Source: Paraburkholderia sediminicola
GTDB taxonomy: Bacteria > Pseudomonadota > Gammaproteobacteria > Burkholderiales > Burkholderiaceae
NCBI RefSeq assembly: GCF_902859805.1
Contig: NZ_CADIKC010000006.1
Location: 186,001 to 250,000 of the forward strand
Direction: 5' to 3'
Length of the DNA stretch: 64,000 nucleotides
The notes beneath the pieces are model-generated. The model worked only from the letters and a program-made list of their open reading frames with translations. It did not search any database and had not been told where the DNA came from. Of the stretch, positions 25,543 through 33,949 are shown in pieces (the stretch's first letter is position 1; each line of letters starts with the position of its first letter). Position numbers and translations under genes: made by a program.

Positions 25543-26789
25543 GAGTCGCCATTGTCACGCACGTCGTGCGCCATAACGACGGCCAGGGGCGCGTCAACCA
25601 CGAGATTGCGCGCGCCGCCCTCGAGGAAAACATCGGTGTGACGCTGGTTGCGTCGCACGTTGCGCCGGATTTGCTCGCGCATCCGAACGTCCGCTGGGTG
25701 CCGATGAAGATCGGCCGCTGGTGGCCCACCAATCTGCTGCGCCAGCAGGTGTTCGCGTTCAAAAGCGCAATGTGGCTGCGCGCGCATCGCCGCGAATTCG
25801 ACGTGCTGCACGTGAACGGCTTCATCACGTGGGCGCCTGCCGACGTCAACACCTCGCACTTCGTGCATAGCGGCTGGTTCGGCAGCAAGTACTACCCGTT
25901 CGGGCTCACGAAGGGCGTGTGGTCCGCGTATCAGTCGGTCTATACGCGCTGCAACGCGTTGCTTGAACGCTGGGCCTACCGGCGTTCGAAGGTGATTACG
26001 GCGGTGTCGCAAAAGGTCGCCGATGAAATTCGCGCGATCGGCTTGACGCCTCATAACCGTGTCGACGTGATCTACAACGGCGTCGATACACAAGGCTTCG
26101 CGGCTGCCACGGGTGACCGCGCGAAGTTCGGCTTGCCGGCTGACGCGTTCCTGCTGCTGTTCGTCGGCGACCTGCGCACGCCGCGCAAGAACCTCGGCAC
26201 GGTGTTGCACGTGCTCAAGCATCTGCCCGAGCACGTGCAGATCGCCGTGGCCGGTTTTCTGCCGGGCAGCCCGTATCCGGAACAGGCGAAGGCGCTCGGC
26301 ATTGCGCATCGCGTGCATTTTCTCGGGCTGGTCAAAGAAATGCCGGTGCTGATGCATTCGGTCGACGCGTTCGTGTTTCCGTCGCGCTATGAGGCGATGA
26401 GCCTGTCGCTGCTCGAAGCGATGGCCGCGGGCTTGCCGGTGGTCACGGCGCGCACGGCGGGCGGTGCGGAAATCATCACGCCAGAATGCGGCATCGTGCT
26501 CGACGACCCGGACGATCCCAAGGCATTGGCGGGCGCTGTCGCACGTCTTGCCGGTAACGACGAAGCACGCCGCGCGATGGGCGTCGCCGCCAACGAACTC
26601 GCAACCGGCTTCGGCTGGGCGCGGATGGCCGAGCAATACATCGCGCTGTACCGGCAACTGGCGGGGCAGCAGAAGGACCGCCGACGCAGCGAAGCGGAAG
26701 CCGCGGTGGTCGCCAAGACCGACGCGCTGACGCTGAACACGCTGGCCGGGCAGACAATCCACCACAACGCTCAGGGACAACAACTATGA
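25539..26789 (+). CDS. bceJ: GT4-family glycosyltransferase
   Basis: A 416-residue GT-B enzyme starting from TTG at 25539 (GGAGG at 25528-25532), overlapping the bceI stop by four bases. The N-terminal domain begins RVAIVTHVVRHNDGQGRVNHE. The donor domain has LLLFVGDLRTPRKNLGTVLHVL and the E-x7-E motif in FPSRYEAMSLSLLEAMAAGLPVVTA. It would extend the cepacian repeat unit. The C-terminal 35 residues are charged and probably unstructured. It overlaps bceK by ATGA. Confidence 0.9.
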   Translation: MRVAIVTHVVRHNDGQGRVNHEIARAALEENIGVTLVASHVAPDLLAHPNVRWVPMKIGRWWPTNLLRQQVFAFKSAMWLRAHRREFDVLHVNGFITWAPADVNTSHFVHSGWFGSKYYPFGLTKGVWSAYQSVYTRCNALLERWAYRRSKVITAVSQKVADEIRAIGLTPHNRVDVIYNGVDTQGFAAATGDRAKFGLPADAFLLLFVGDLRTPRKNLGTVLHVLKHLPEHVQIAVAGFLPGSPYPEQAKALGIAHRVHFLGLVKEMPVLMHSVDAFVFPSRYEAMSLSLLEAMAAGLPVVTARTAGGAEIITPECGIVLDDPDDPKALAGAVARLAGNDEARRAMGVAANELATGFGWARMAEQYIALYRQLAGQQKDRRRSEAEAAVVAKTDALTLNTLAGQTIHHNAQGQQL

Positions 26790-27952
26790 CGACAGGATCA
26801 ATCAAATCGCTGCAGATCGGGATGCACTGGTTTCCGGAACGCGCGGGCGGCCTCGACCGCATGTACTACTCGCTGGTCGGCGCATTGCCGGGCGCGGGCG
26901 TCGCGGTGCGCGGCGTGGTGGCCGGTTCACCCAAAGTGGCCGCGGACACCGGTGGTGCGATCAACGGTTTCGGCTCTGCCGCGCAATCGCTGCCGCTGCG
27001 CTTGATGGCGGCACGCCGCGCGCTGCGCCAGGAGATCAGCACCTCGCGTCCCGATGTGATTTCGTCGCACTTCGCGCTGTACACGTTTCCGGGTCTCGAC
27101 GTGACGCGCGGCATTCCGCAGGTCTCGCATTTCCAGGGACCGTGGGCCGACGAGAGTCACGTCGAAGGCGCCGATTCGCTCGGCCAGCGCGCCAAGCGCT
27201 ATCTGGAGCAATCGGTGTATGCGCGCTCATCGCGGCTGATCGTGTTGTCGGAAGCGTTCGGCAAGATTCTGACTTCGCGCTATCGCATCGCACCCGACCG
27301 CGTGCGCGTAGTGCCGGGCTGCGTCGATGTCGAGCAGTTCAATCTGCCGATCACGCCGGCCGAGGCGCGTCTGAAGCTGCAACTGCCGCAGGACCGGCCA
27401 ATCGTGCTGGCCGTGCGGCGTCTGGTGCGCCGCATGGGCCTGGAAGATCTGATCGATGCAGTGAAGCTGCTCAAGCGCACTGAGCCCGATGTGCTGCTGC
27501 TGATCGCGGGCAAGGGGCGGCTCGAAGGGGAATTGCAGGCACGTATCACCGAGGCGGGCCTCGAAGACAACGTGAAACTGCTGGGCTTCGTGCCCGATCA
27601 GCATCTGGCCGCGTTGTACCGTGCGGCGAATATCAGCGTGGTGCCGACGGTGGCGCTCGAAGGCTTCGGGCTGATTACCGTTGAATCGCTGGCTTCCGGC
27701 ACGCCGGTGCTGGTGACGCCGGTGGGCGGTTTGCCGGAGGCAGTGGCGGGTCTGTCGCCGAACCTGGTGTTGCCGGAGACGGGCGCGAAGGCGATTGCGG
27801 AAGGCCTGGCAGGCGCGTTGAACGGTTCACTGAAGTTGCCGGATGCCGATGCCTGCCGCCGCTATGCGCGCGAGAACTTCGATAATTCGGTGATCGCGAA
27901 GCGTGTGGCGTCGGTGTATAGCGAAGCGATCGCGGCGGGTGGCGTGCATTGA
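26786..27952 (+). CDS. bceK: GT4-family glycosyltransferase
   Basis: A 388-residue GT-B enzyme. The N-terminal half has GMHWFPERAGGLDRMYYSLVGALP. The donor half has VLAVRRLVRRMGLEDLIDAV and the motif ALEGFGLITVESLASGTPVLVTPVGG with both glutamates. Its ATG overlaps the bceJ stop (ATGA), so it is translationally coupled. It is the last gene of the bceB-K operon and ends at a strong terminator. The acceptor sugar is not deducible. Confidence 0.9.
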   Translation: MTTGSIKSLQIGMHWFPERAGGLDRMYYSLVGALPGAGVAVRGVVAGSPKVAADTGGAINGFGSAAQSLPLRLMAARRALRQEISTSRPDVISSHFALYTFPGLDVTRGIPQVSHFQGPWADESHVEGADSLGQRAKRYLEQSVYARSSRLIVLSEAFGKILTSRYRIAPDRVRVVPGCVDVEQFNLPITPAEARLKLQLPQDRPIVLAVRRLVRRMGLEDLIDAVKLLKRTEPDVLLLIAGKGRLEGELQARITEAGLEDNVKLLGFVPDQHLAALYRAANISVVPTVALEGFGLITVESLASGTPVLVTPVGGLPEAVAGLSPNLVLPETGAKAIAEGLAGALNGSLKLPDADACRRYARENFDNSVIAKRVASVYSEAIAAGGVH

Positions 27953-27961
27953 AGGTGTCGT

Positions 27962-27991
27962 GACGCAATAGAAAAAGACGCAATAGAAAAA
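27962..27991. repeat. 15-bp perfect tandem duplication
   Basis: GACGCAATAGAAAAA is repeated exactly at 27962-27976 and 27977-27991, immediately before and running into the stem of the bceK terminator. Confidence 0.85.
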
Positions 27992-28022
27992 AGGCCTGAA
28001 TCTTTGCGATCAGGCCTTTTTT
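27987..28022. terminator. Bidirectional intrinsic terminator
   Basis: A-run plus GGCCTGA (27993-27999) pairs with TCAGGCC (28010-28016) followed by six T. It serves both bceK and the convergent gmd gene. Confidence 0.9.
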
Positions 28023-28065
28023 CATGGAGTATCGGCTGCCCGCGCAGCCGATACTCAGGACAGCA

Positions 28066-29109
28066 TCAGAACGTCTCGTGATGCTCGTTGCGGCCCAGGT
28101 CCGCATGAACCATCATGTGGCACAGCTGTTCAAGCGTGGTTTCCGGCTTCCAGCCGAGCTTCTCGTGCGCCTTGTCCGCGCAGCCGATCAGGAGATCCAC
28201 TTCCGCCGGGCGATAGAACTTCGGGTTCACGCGCACCAGCGTCTTGCCGGTTGCCACGTCGATACCCGTTTCACGCTCTTCCTTGCCCGACCATTCGATC
28301 TGATAACCCGCGGCGGCGAACGCCATGCGCACGAAGTCGCGTACCGTCTCGGTGCGGCCGGTGGCGAGCACGAAGGTATCGGGTTCATCGGCTTGCAGCA
28401 TGCGCCACATGCCTTCCACGTATTCGAGCGCGAAGCCCCAGTCGCGCTTGGCGCTCAGGTTGCCGAGTTCCAGCACGTCCTGTTTGCCGAGCTTGATTTT
28501 GGCGACGGTGTCCGTGATCTTGCGCGTGACGAATTCGCGGCCACGCAGCGGCGATTCGTGATTGAACAGAATCCCGCTGCTCGCAAACAGGTTGTAAGAC
28601 TCGCGATAGTTGATGGTCGACCAGTGCGCGAACAACTTGGCCACACCATACGGGCTGCGCGGATAGAAAGGTGTGTCCTCGCGTTGCGGCACCGCCTGCA
28701 CGAGACCGAACATTTCCGAGGTCGATGCCTGATAAAAGCGGGTCTTCGGATTCAGAATGCGGATGCCTTCGAGCAGATTCAGCGCGCCGATGCCTGTCAC
28801 TTCGGCGGTCGTCACGGGCTGGTCGAATGAGACACCCACGAAGCTTTGCGCGGCGAGGTTGTACAGCTCGTCGGCCTGCGCGCCTTCGAGCAGGCGCAGC
28901 GTCGAGCCCAGATCGGTCAGGTCGTGTTCGACCAGACGCAGATTCGGATGATCGAGCACGCCGAGCTCACGAATGCGCCAGAAATTGACCGAACTCGTGC
29001 GCCGGTAAGTGCCGGTCACGTGGTAGCCCTTGTCGAGCAACAGTTTGGTCAGATAGGCGCCGTCCTGTCCGGATACGCCGGTGATGATCGCTTTGCGTGG
29101 TTGGCTCAT
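28066..29109 (-). CDS. gmd: GDP-mannose 4,6-dehydratase
   Basis: Short-chain dehydrogenase/reductase of 347 residues (family 340-375). The NADP-binding GxxGxxG is in ITGVSGQDGAYLTKLLLDKGYHV. The catalytic set is in the STSEMFG loop and SPYGVAKLFAHW (Y-x-x-x-K). It converts GDP-mannose from BceA to GDP-4-keto-6-deoxymannose, the intermediate for GDP-rhamnose. It corresponds to bceN of the bce-II cluster. No adjacent 4-reductase (bceM/rmd type) is visible, so that step must be encoded elsewhere or performed by Gmd itself. Third gene of a minus-strand operon. Confidence 0.95.
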   Translation of the reverse strand: MSQPRKAIITGVSGQDGAYLTKLLLDKGYHVTGTYRRTSSVNFWRIRELGVLDHPNLRLVEHDLTDLGSTLRLLEGAQADELYNLAAQSFVGVSFDQPVTTAEVTGIGALNLLEGIRILNPKTRFYQASTSEMFGLVQAVPQREDTPFYPRSPYGVAKLFAHWSTINYRESYNLFASSGILFNHESPLRGREFVTRKITDTVAKIKLGKQDVLELGNLSAKRDWGFALEYVEGMWRMLQADEPDTFVLATGRTETVRDFVRMAFAAAGYQIEWSGKEERETGIDVATGKTLVRVNPKFYRPAEVDLLIGCADKAHEKLGWKPETTLEQLCHMMVHADLGRNEHHETF

Positions 29110-29164
29110 AGCTTGCCTTCGATATTGGTAAAAGAGAAAGAGAAGTGCACTTGAAAAAGGAGCT

Positions 29165-29896
29165 TCAAAGCGTGCCGTCCAGCAGTCGCCGCACCAGCGG
29201 ATCGACGACCTGAAAATCCTGTTCCGCCTTGAGCCGGTACAAGCCCGGCTTGGGATGCGCGCCGTCGGACATCAGCGTCTTCCAGTCCGGCAGATTGCTG
29301 ACGTACGCGAACTGATCGACGAGCGGCACCTGCTGTTCGGCGGCCACCCGGCGCGTCATCGCAACCATCGTGGCGAGCCGCGCGTTCAGGCGGTTGTCGG
29401 GCATCGGGTTTGATGTCTGGAGAACCGGCTCCTTGCCGAGCGCGCGAGCCGTTTTCACGAGCGTGGTTTCCGCTGCGTAAAACTGCTCGGGCGTCTGGTT
29501 CTGCATCACTTCGTTAATGCCATAGTTGATCAACACGATCTGCGCGGACGAGGCGGCGAGCCGTTCCTGCCACGGCAAACCTGCGGTCGGGCCGGCGCGG
29601 CGGTTGCCGGTGCCGTCGCGCAACTGGCTGGCCATCGTGCCGCCCACGCCGTAGTTCGTGACGCGCACCTTTTGACCGTACCTGGCTTGCAATTCGTCCT
29701 GCAGATACGACACGGCGTTTTGCGCCTGCGGTCCGCAGCGGCCCTCGCTGCACGTGATGCCGAGCGTGGTCGAATCGCCGTAGGCGTCCACCAGCACCTG
29801 CGATGCAGGTCCGCTGGCGTGCGCATCCAGTGCCAGTGAAAACAACACTGACGCAGCGGCCGACATGCCCGCAGCGAGCCACGCGCGGCGCCTCAT
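29165..29896 (-). CDS. Exported SGNH/GDSL hydrolase
   Basis: A 243-residue protein with a signal peptide (RRRAWLAAGMSAAASVLFSLALDAHASG). SGNH blocks are clear: block I with nucleophile Ser in VDAYGDSTTLG, block II Gly in NYGVGGTMA, block III Asn in LINYGINEV, and block V DGAHP with the catalytic Asp and His. It is predicted to be a periplasmic esterase or O-acetyl hydrolase. Its ATG overlaps the stop of the acyltransferase gene (ATGA), so the two are coupled: one would add and the other trim or transfer acyl groups on the polymer. The frame extends far upstream as an antisense artefact; the signal peptide fixes the start. Confidence 0.88.
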   Translation of the reverse strand: MRRRAWLAAGMSAAASVLFSLALDAHASGPASQVLVDAYGDSTTLGITCSEGRCGPQAQNAVSYLQDELQARYGQKVRVTNYGVGGTMASQLRDGTGNRRAGPTAGLPWQERLAASSAQIVLINYGINEVMQNQTPEQFYAAETTLVKTARALGKEPVLQTSNPMPDNRLNARLATMVAMTRRVAAEQQVPLVDQFAYVSNLPDWKTLMSDGAHPKPGLYRLKAEQDFQVVDPLVRRLLDGTL

Positions 29897-30981
29897 GCGC
29901 GGCTTTGCGGCGCTTGCGATGCGCCCCTCGACACGCTGCCGGCGGGCGAATGGGCTTTGCCTGCCGAGCCGAAGATCAAACGTTTTTCGAACGCGAACCA
30001 TGTGATGCTGGCGTAGGCGAGGGTGATCGCGAGTGCCAGCGCCGCGGTCAGATAGCGATTCAGATTCAGCGGCCACAGCGTGTACAGCACGCTCAGGTGG
30101 ATCAGATAAATCGTGTAGCTGATGGTGCCGATATAGACCAGAACGGGGTTGCACAGCAGCCGCTTGACGATGCCCTTGCTTTGCAGGGCGATGACCACGA
30201 CTGAAGTACAAAGCACTAACGAAATGCTGTAGAGCGCAGCGTTCGATAGCGGCGTATTGGCCGCCCGGAACCGCGGATAGTGCAGATGCAGCCACGCCAG
30301 CACGGCGAGCGCGGCAAAAAACCCGAGCACGGCGAGGCCCTTGAAGGGTTCGAGTGCGTTGCGATCGCGCCGTACGGCGACAGCGAGCAGCGCGCCGGCC
30401 GCCAGCAGGTCCATGCGGAACGGCGTGAGGTAATAGATCGGCCAGAACGAATCGAACCAGGGCGTGGCGACTGCGCGCAGCACCGGGACCAGCACGATCA
30501 GCGCGGCCGCCACGTAGCCGAGCACGCGCTCGGGCAGCAGAAGGATTACGAACGGCCAGAAAATATAGAACTGCTCTTCGACCGCCAGCGACCACAGCAC
30601 ATTCAGGCTGTCGTGACCGCTTTGATTGAGCGCGTCGCCGATATTGGTCGCGAAAAACGCATACCACTGCCAGTGCTGCGCCCAGCCGAAGCCGAACAGA
30701 ATCGACGACACCACCATCAGCAGCAGATAAGGCGGCAGGATGCGCCGCGCCCGGCGTGCATAGAAATAGCCGAAATACGACTGCTGACGCGCCTTGCGCT
30801 CGAGCAGGATGCCGGTAATCAGGAAGCCGCTCAAAACAAAAAACAGATCGACGCCCATCCACAGCGGCGCTTTCAACGCGTGCTGGGCGAATACCGCGAG
30901 CACGGCGATGGCGCGCAAACCGTCGAGCTGCACGATGCGGCGAGAGTGAGAAGGCGCTAAAGGCAGTGCGCTAGCAGTCAT
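29893..30981 (-). CDS. bceO: Acyltransferase family 3, exopolysaccharide acylation
   Basis: A 362-residue integral-membrane acyltransferase. The family start is RRIVQLDGLRAIAVLAVFAQHA, with the active-site His, and then WMGVDLFFVLSGFLITGILL and RRARRILPPYLLLM. About ten helices are predicted. Such proteins move acetyl groups from the cytoplasm to sugars at the periplasmic face, and cepacian is heavily O-acetylated. It is the first gene of the minus-strand operon bceO - SGNH hydrolase - gmd, divergent from bceP. The symbol is given by position and type. Confidence 0.85.
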   Translation of the reverse strand: MTASALPLAPSHSRRIVQLDGLRAIAVLAVFAQHALKAPLWMGVDLFFVLSGFLITGILLERKARQQSYFGYFYARRARRILPPYLLLMVVSSILFGFGWAQHWQWYAFFATNIGDALNQSGHDSLNVLWSLAVEEQFYIFWPFVILLLPERVLGYVAAALIVLVPVLRAVATPWFDSFWPIYYLTPFRMDLLAAGALLAVAVRRDRNALEPFKGLAVLGFFAALAVLAWLHLHYPRFRAANTPLSNAALYSISLVLCTSVVVIALQSKGIVKRLLCNPVLVYIGTISYTIYLIHLSVLYTLWPLNLNRYLTAALALAITLAYASITWFAFEKRLIFGSAGKAHSPAGSVSRGASQAPQSRA

Positions 30982-31681
30982 GAACCGTCCATGGTGTGAA
31001 GCGGATGGGCCGGGCGAAGGATTGCGCGAGCCGTCTCAAGTCAGGAACAGGGCTTGATGGCAAGAGCGCGCTCGCTTCGCGTCGCAACGGAAGTGCATTC
31101 GATTCTAGGGAAAATAAATTGATGAAAAAACGGGAATGAAATGGATAAATGAATCAGATTGCAACAGGGTGTTTCGTTATCCATTCGCAATAGATTTTTA
31201 TGCTTGTGTCTTGTGGTTGTCGCAATCCGTAAGAAGTGCAGTCGGAGTCAGGCTGCATCGGTAAGGATGGGGCGCAAAGGCACCGCCGGACGCAGCTGCG
31301 CACGGCCATTTTCATTTAATCGATTTTTAAATCATTTTCTTTCACGACGCTTAAAGCACCGAATATTTTTGAATTATTTTCGATTTTCGTCGCGGCATTC
31401 TTTCCGCGTAATGTGAGCCGTGTGGACGGGGGGCCGGGGATGGCGCGTGCGTCACGCGCCCAGTGCCCGTATTCGACCGGGCTCGCGTTGGGCAGTGAGC
31501 CTGCGTAGTGAGCTTGTGTAGTGAGCCCGATTTCCAGGCCCCTTCTTATACGTCGTGTCTTGCGGGAATCAGTCTCGTGTTCCTGCGTCGCTTCTCGCGG
31601 CGTCAGTCGTCATCTCATTGGATTTTGCATCCGCGCGGGCTTTTATCCCATTGCGGCACGGCCCTGATTGGAGGAATAACT
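30982..31681. other. Divergent control region between bceO and bceP
   Basis: Seven hundred bases without a supportable gene, AT-rich from 31100 to 31410. It must hold the promoters of bceO-gmd and bceP-R. Three copies of a 13-base unit beginning TGAGC (TGAGCCTGCGTAG type) lie near 31496-31530. GGAGG (31670-31674) is the bceP ribosome site. An 85-codon frame at 31159-31416 is basic and motif-free, and is not called. Confidence 0.5.
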
Positions 31682-33883
31682 TTGGCCCGTTTCACGTTCA
31701 AAACCTGGCTTGCTGTGTTTGCCTATGCGGCCGGAATGACGGCGGCATCGGTCAGCTTCACGGCATCCGCGGAAACCGTCTTGAACGCGAAAAATTCCTG
31801 GATCGGTAACACCTTCGGTTTCGGCGATGGCACGTGGACGCAGATCAACATCACCGCCATTGCGGTCGCGCCCGACGGCAAGGTTTATACGAACGCGCCA
31901 TGGGACGAAAGCGGCGCTGAAGCGAGCGTCTACCAGAACGGCAAGATGCTCGGTTTCGCGGGCGGCACGCATGGATGGGGCAACGGTGGCGGCAGCGCGG
32001 TCTCGGTGAATCGCAAGTACGCCTTTGTGGCGATCGAAGTCGGCAACGAGAAAGGACGTCTGGTCGAGCAGGGCGTGTGGCCGGAGAAGGGCAAGCAATG
32101 GTTCGGCATTTCGCGCAGGCAGATTGCCGATCCGAAGCGTGCCGCGCCGTTCCAGCCAGCTGCGAAAAGCGCTGACCCGCATGCGCAACTCGCAGCGGGC
32201 TTTCTGATGATGAACGAAGTGCCGACCGGCACGAGCGCCGAAATCGGCGGTCTGGCGGCGAACGACACCACGCTTTACGCGGCGAACACTGCGCGCGATC
32301 GCATCGAAGTGTATGACGCGGAATCGATGCAGCAGAAAACAACCTGGACCGTGCACGAACCGGGCCGTATTGCGTTGGCGCCCGACGGCACGCTCTGGGT
32401 GTTGAGCGGTACGCGCAACGATAAGGCGCCGCATGTGGAGCACTACACCGCCGCGGGCAAACGCATCGACGAAACGTTCACGCTGCCCGCCGATACGGTC
32501 GCGGTCGATATCGCTCTGGATGCGCAAGGCCGCGTTCTGATCGCGGACAACGGTCCGCGCCAACAGGTGCTGTTTTTCAGCAGGAGCAACGGCCGTTATG
32601 CGGAGTCGGGCTCGCTCGGTGAACGCGGCGGCATTTTCAGCGGTACGCCCGGCAAGCCCGGCCCGCAGCGCTTCAATGGGTTGACTGGCGTGGGCGTGGA
32701 TGCACGCGGCAACGTCTATGTGTCGACCAACGGCATCGGTCCGCGTTACGACCCGATCGGCGCGGGCCTCGGCGCCACGCTCGAAAGCTATGCGCCGGAC
32801 GGCAAGCAGAACTGGCAGGTGCAAGGCTTGTTGTTCGTCGACGGCGCGTGGATCGATCCGTCGCGCCCGGACAGCGTCTATACCGGCAACAAGCGCTTCG
32901 AACTCGATCTCTCGAAGCCGGCGGGGCAGGACTGGAAATACGCGGGCTTTCTGTCGAACCGTTTCAAGTATCCCGACGACCCGGTCTTTCACACCGACCA
33001 ATATCCCGGCTTGCCGATCGCTCGCAAGCTCAAGGGCCGCACGTTCCTGTACCTGACCGACATGTACGCGGACCACCTGAAGATCTATCGCTTCGACCCG
33101 CAGCATGACGGCGAGACGGCGATTCCTTCGGGCTTCATTGCCGGGCGTGAACGCGCGGTCGCCAAAGTGCCGAATGCGCCGCCGGGTGGCGACTGGATCT
33201 GGCGCGATGTGAACGGCGACGGCAAGTTCAACACGGACGAATTCACGCTCAACACGAGCGGCACGAAGCTCGCGGGCGGCTGGGGCTGGTGGGTCGACAG
33301 CGCCGGCGATATCTGGCGCACCCGCGATAACAAGGGCATTTACCGCTTCCGTTTCGGCGGACTCGATGGGAAGGGCAATCCCATCTACTCGTATTCGAAC
33401 CTGACGCAGTACCCGGTGCCGCAACCGTTCACCGAACTGCATCGTGCGATCTACGAGCCCGAAACCGACACGATGTATGTGACCGGCTATACGCCCGATA
33501 CACCGGTGGATCGCGGCTTCTGGAAAGAAGTGGGCCGCGTGCTGGTGCGCTACGACAAATGGTCGAGCGGCAATCCGGTGCAGCGCTATTCGATCACGCT
33601 GCCGTGGGCCACGCAGACCAAACCCATCGCCACGATTATCGGCCTCACAGTTGAAGGGCAATACATCTTCGGCGTCGAGCCGGTCGGCGCGGTGCACGTG
33701 TGGGACAAGGACAGCGGTAAGGAGATCGGTGTGATTCGTCCGGGCCCGGAAGTGGGCAGTGCTTCGGGTTGGGTCGACGTCCCCAACGGCATCAGCGCCT
33801 CGAAGCGCAGCAATGGCGAGTACCTCGTGTTCGTTGAAGAAGACGCACGCGGGAAAGTGATGATGTATCGCTGGAAGCCATGA
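31682..33883 (+). CDS. bceP: Secreted beta-propeller protein of the exopolysaccharide locus
   Basis: Starting from TTG at 31682 (GGAGG 7 bases upstream) gives a 733-residue protein with a clean signal peptide (FKTWLAVFAYAAGMTAASVSFTASA before ETV). The long frame from 31508 would bury this signal. The mature part is a series of NHL/SMP-30-like blades: GRIALAPDGTLWVLSG, VDIALDAQGRVLIADNG, TGVGVDARGNVYVSTNG, GWGWWVDSAGDIWRTRDN. It also contains an EF-hand-like calcium loop, DVNGDGKFNTDEF. I infer a periplasmic or extracellular polymer-binding or polymer-processing role; the bceP symbol is by position only. Confidence 0.72.
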   Translation: MARFTFKTWLAVFAYAAGMTAASVSFTASAETVLNAKNSWIGNTFGFGDGTWTQINITAIAVAPDGKVYTNAPWDESGAEASVYQNGKMLGFAGGTHGWGNGGGSAVSVNRKYAFVAIEVGNEKGRLVEQGVWPEKGKQWFGISRRQIADPKRAAPFQPAAKSADPHAQLAAGFLMMNEVPTGTSAEIGGLAANDTTLYAANTARDRIEVYDAESMQQKTTWTVHEPGRIALAPDGTLWVLSGTRNDKAPHVEHYTAAGKRIDETFTLPADTVAVDIALDAQGRVLIADNGPRQQVLFFSRSNGRYAESGSLGERGGIFSGTPGKPGPQRFNGLTGVGVDARGNVYVSTNGIGPRYDPIGAGLGATLESYAPDGKQNWQVQGLLFVDGAWIDPSRPDSVYTGNKRFELDLSKPAGQDWKYAGFLSNRFKYPDDPVFHTDQYPGLPIARKLKGRTFLYLTDMYADHLKIYRFDPQHDGETAIPSGFIAGRERAVAKVPNAPPGGDWIWRDVNGDGKFNTDEFTLNTSGTKLAGGWGWWVDSAGDIWRTRDNKGIYRFRFGGLDGKGNPIYSYSNLTQYPVPQPFTELHRAIYEPETDTMYVTGYTPDTPVDRGFWKEVGRVLVRYDKWSSGNPVQRYSITLPWATQTKPIATIIGLTVEGQYIFGVEPVGAVHVWDKDSGKEIGVIRPGPEVGSASGWVDVPNGISASKRSNGEYLVFVEEDARGKVMMYRWKP

Positions 33884-33949
33884 CGCGACGTACGGCATGA
33901 CCGCTTTCTTCGCAATACCAGGCAAATGTAGTCAAACCCAAGGCATCCG

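Noticed and set aside
29897..30862. Upstream extension of the SGNH hydrolase frame to 565 codons
   Set aside because: The extension overlaps the acyltransferase gene in another frame and would bury the signal peptide; the start at 29896 with ATGA coupling is far better.
31159..31416. An 85-codon frame in the bceO-bceP intergenic region
   Set aside because: It is Arg/Ser/Phe-rich, has no ribosome site and spans AT-rich promoter DNA.
31643..33925. A 760-codon minus-strand frame opposite bceP
   Set aside because: It shows no motifs, His/Arg/Ala-rich composition and no ribosome site; bceP has a signal peptide and blade repeats.
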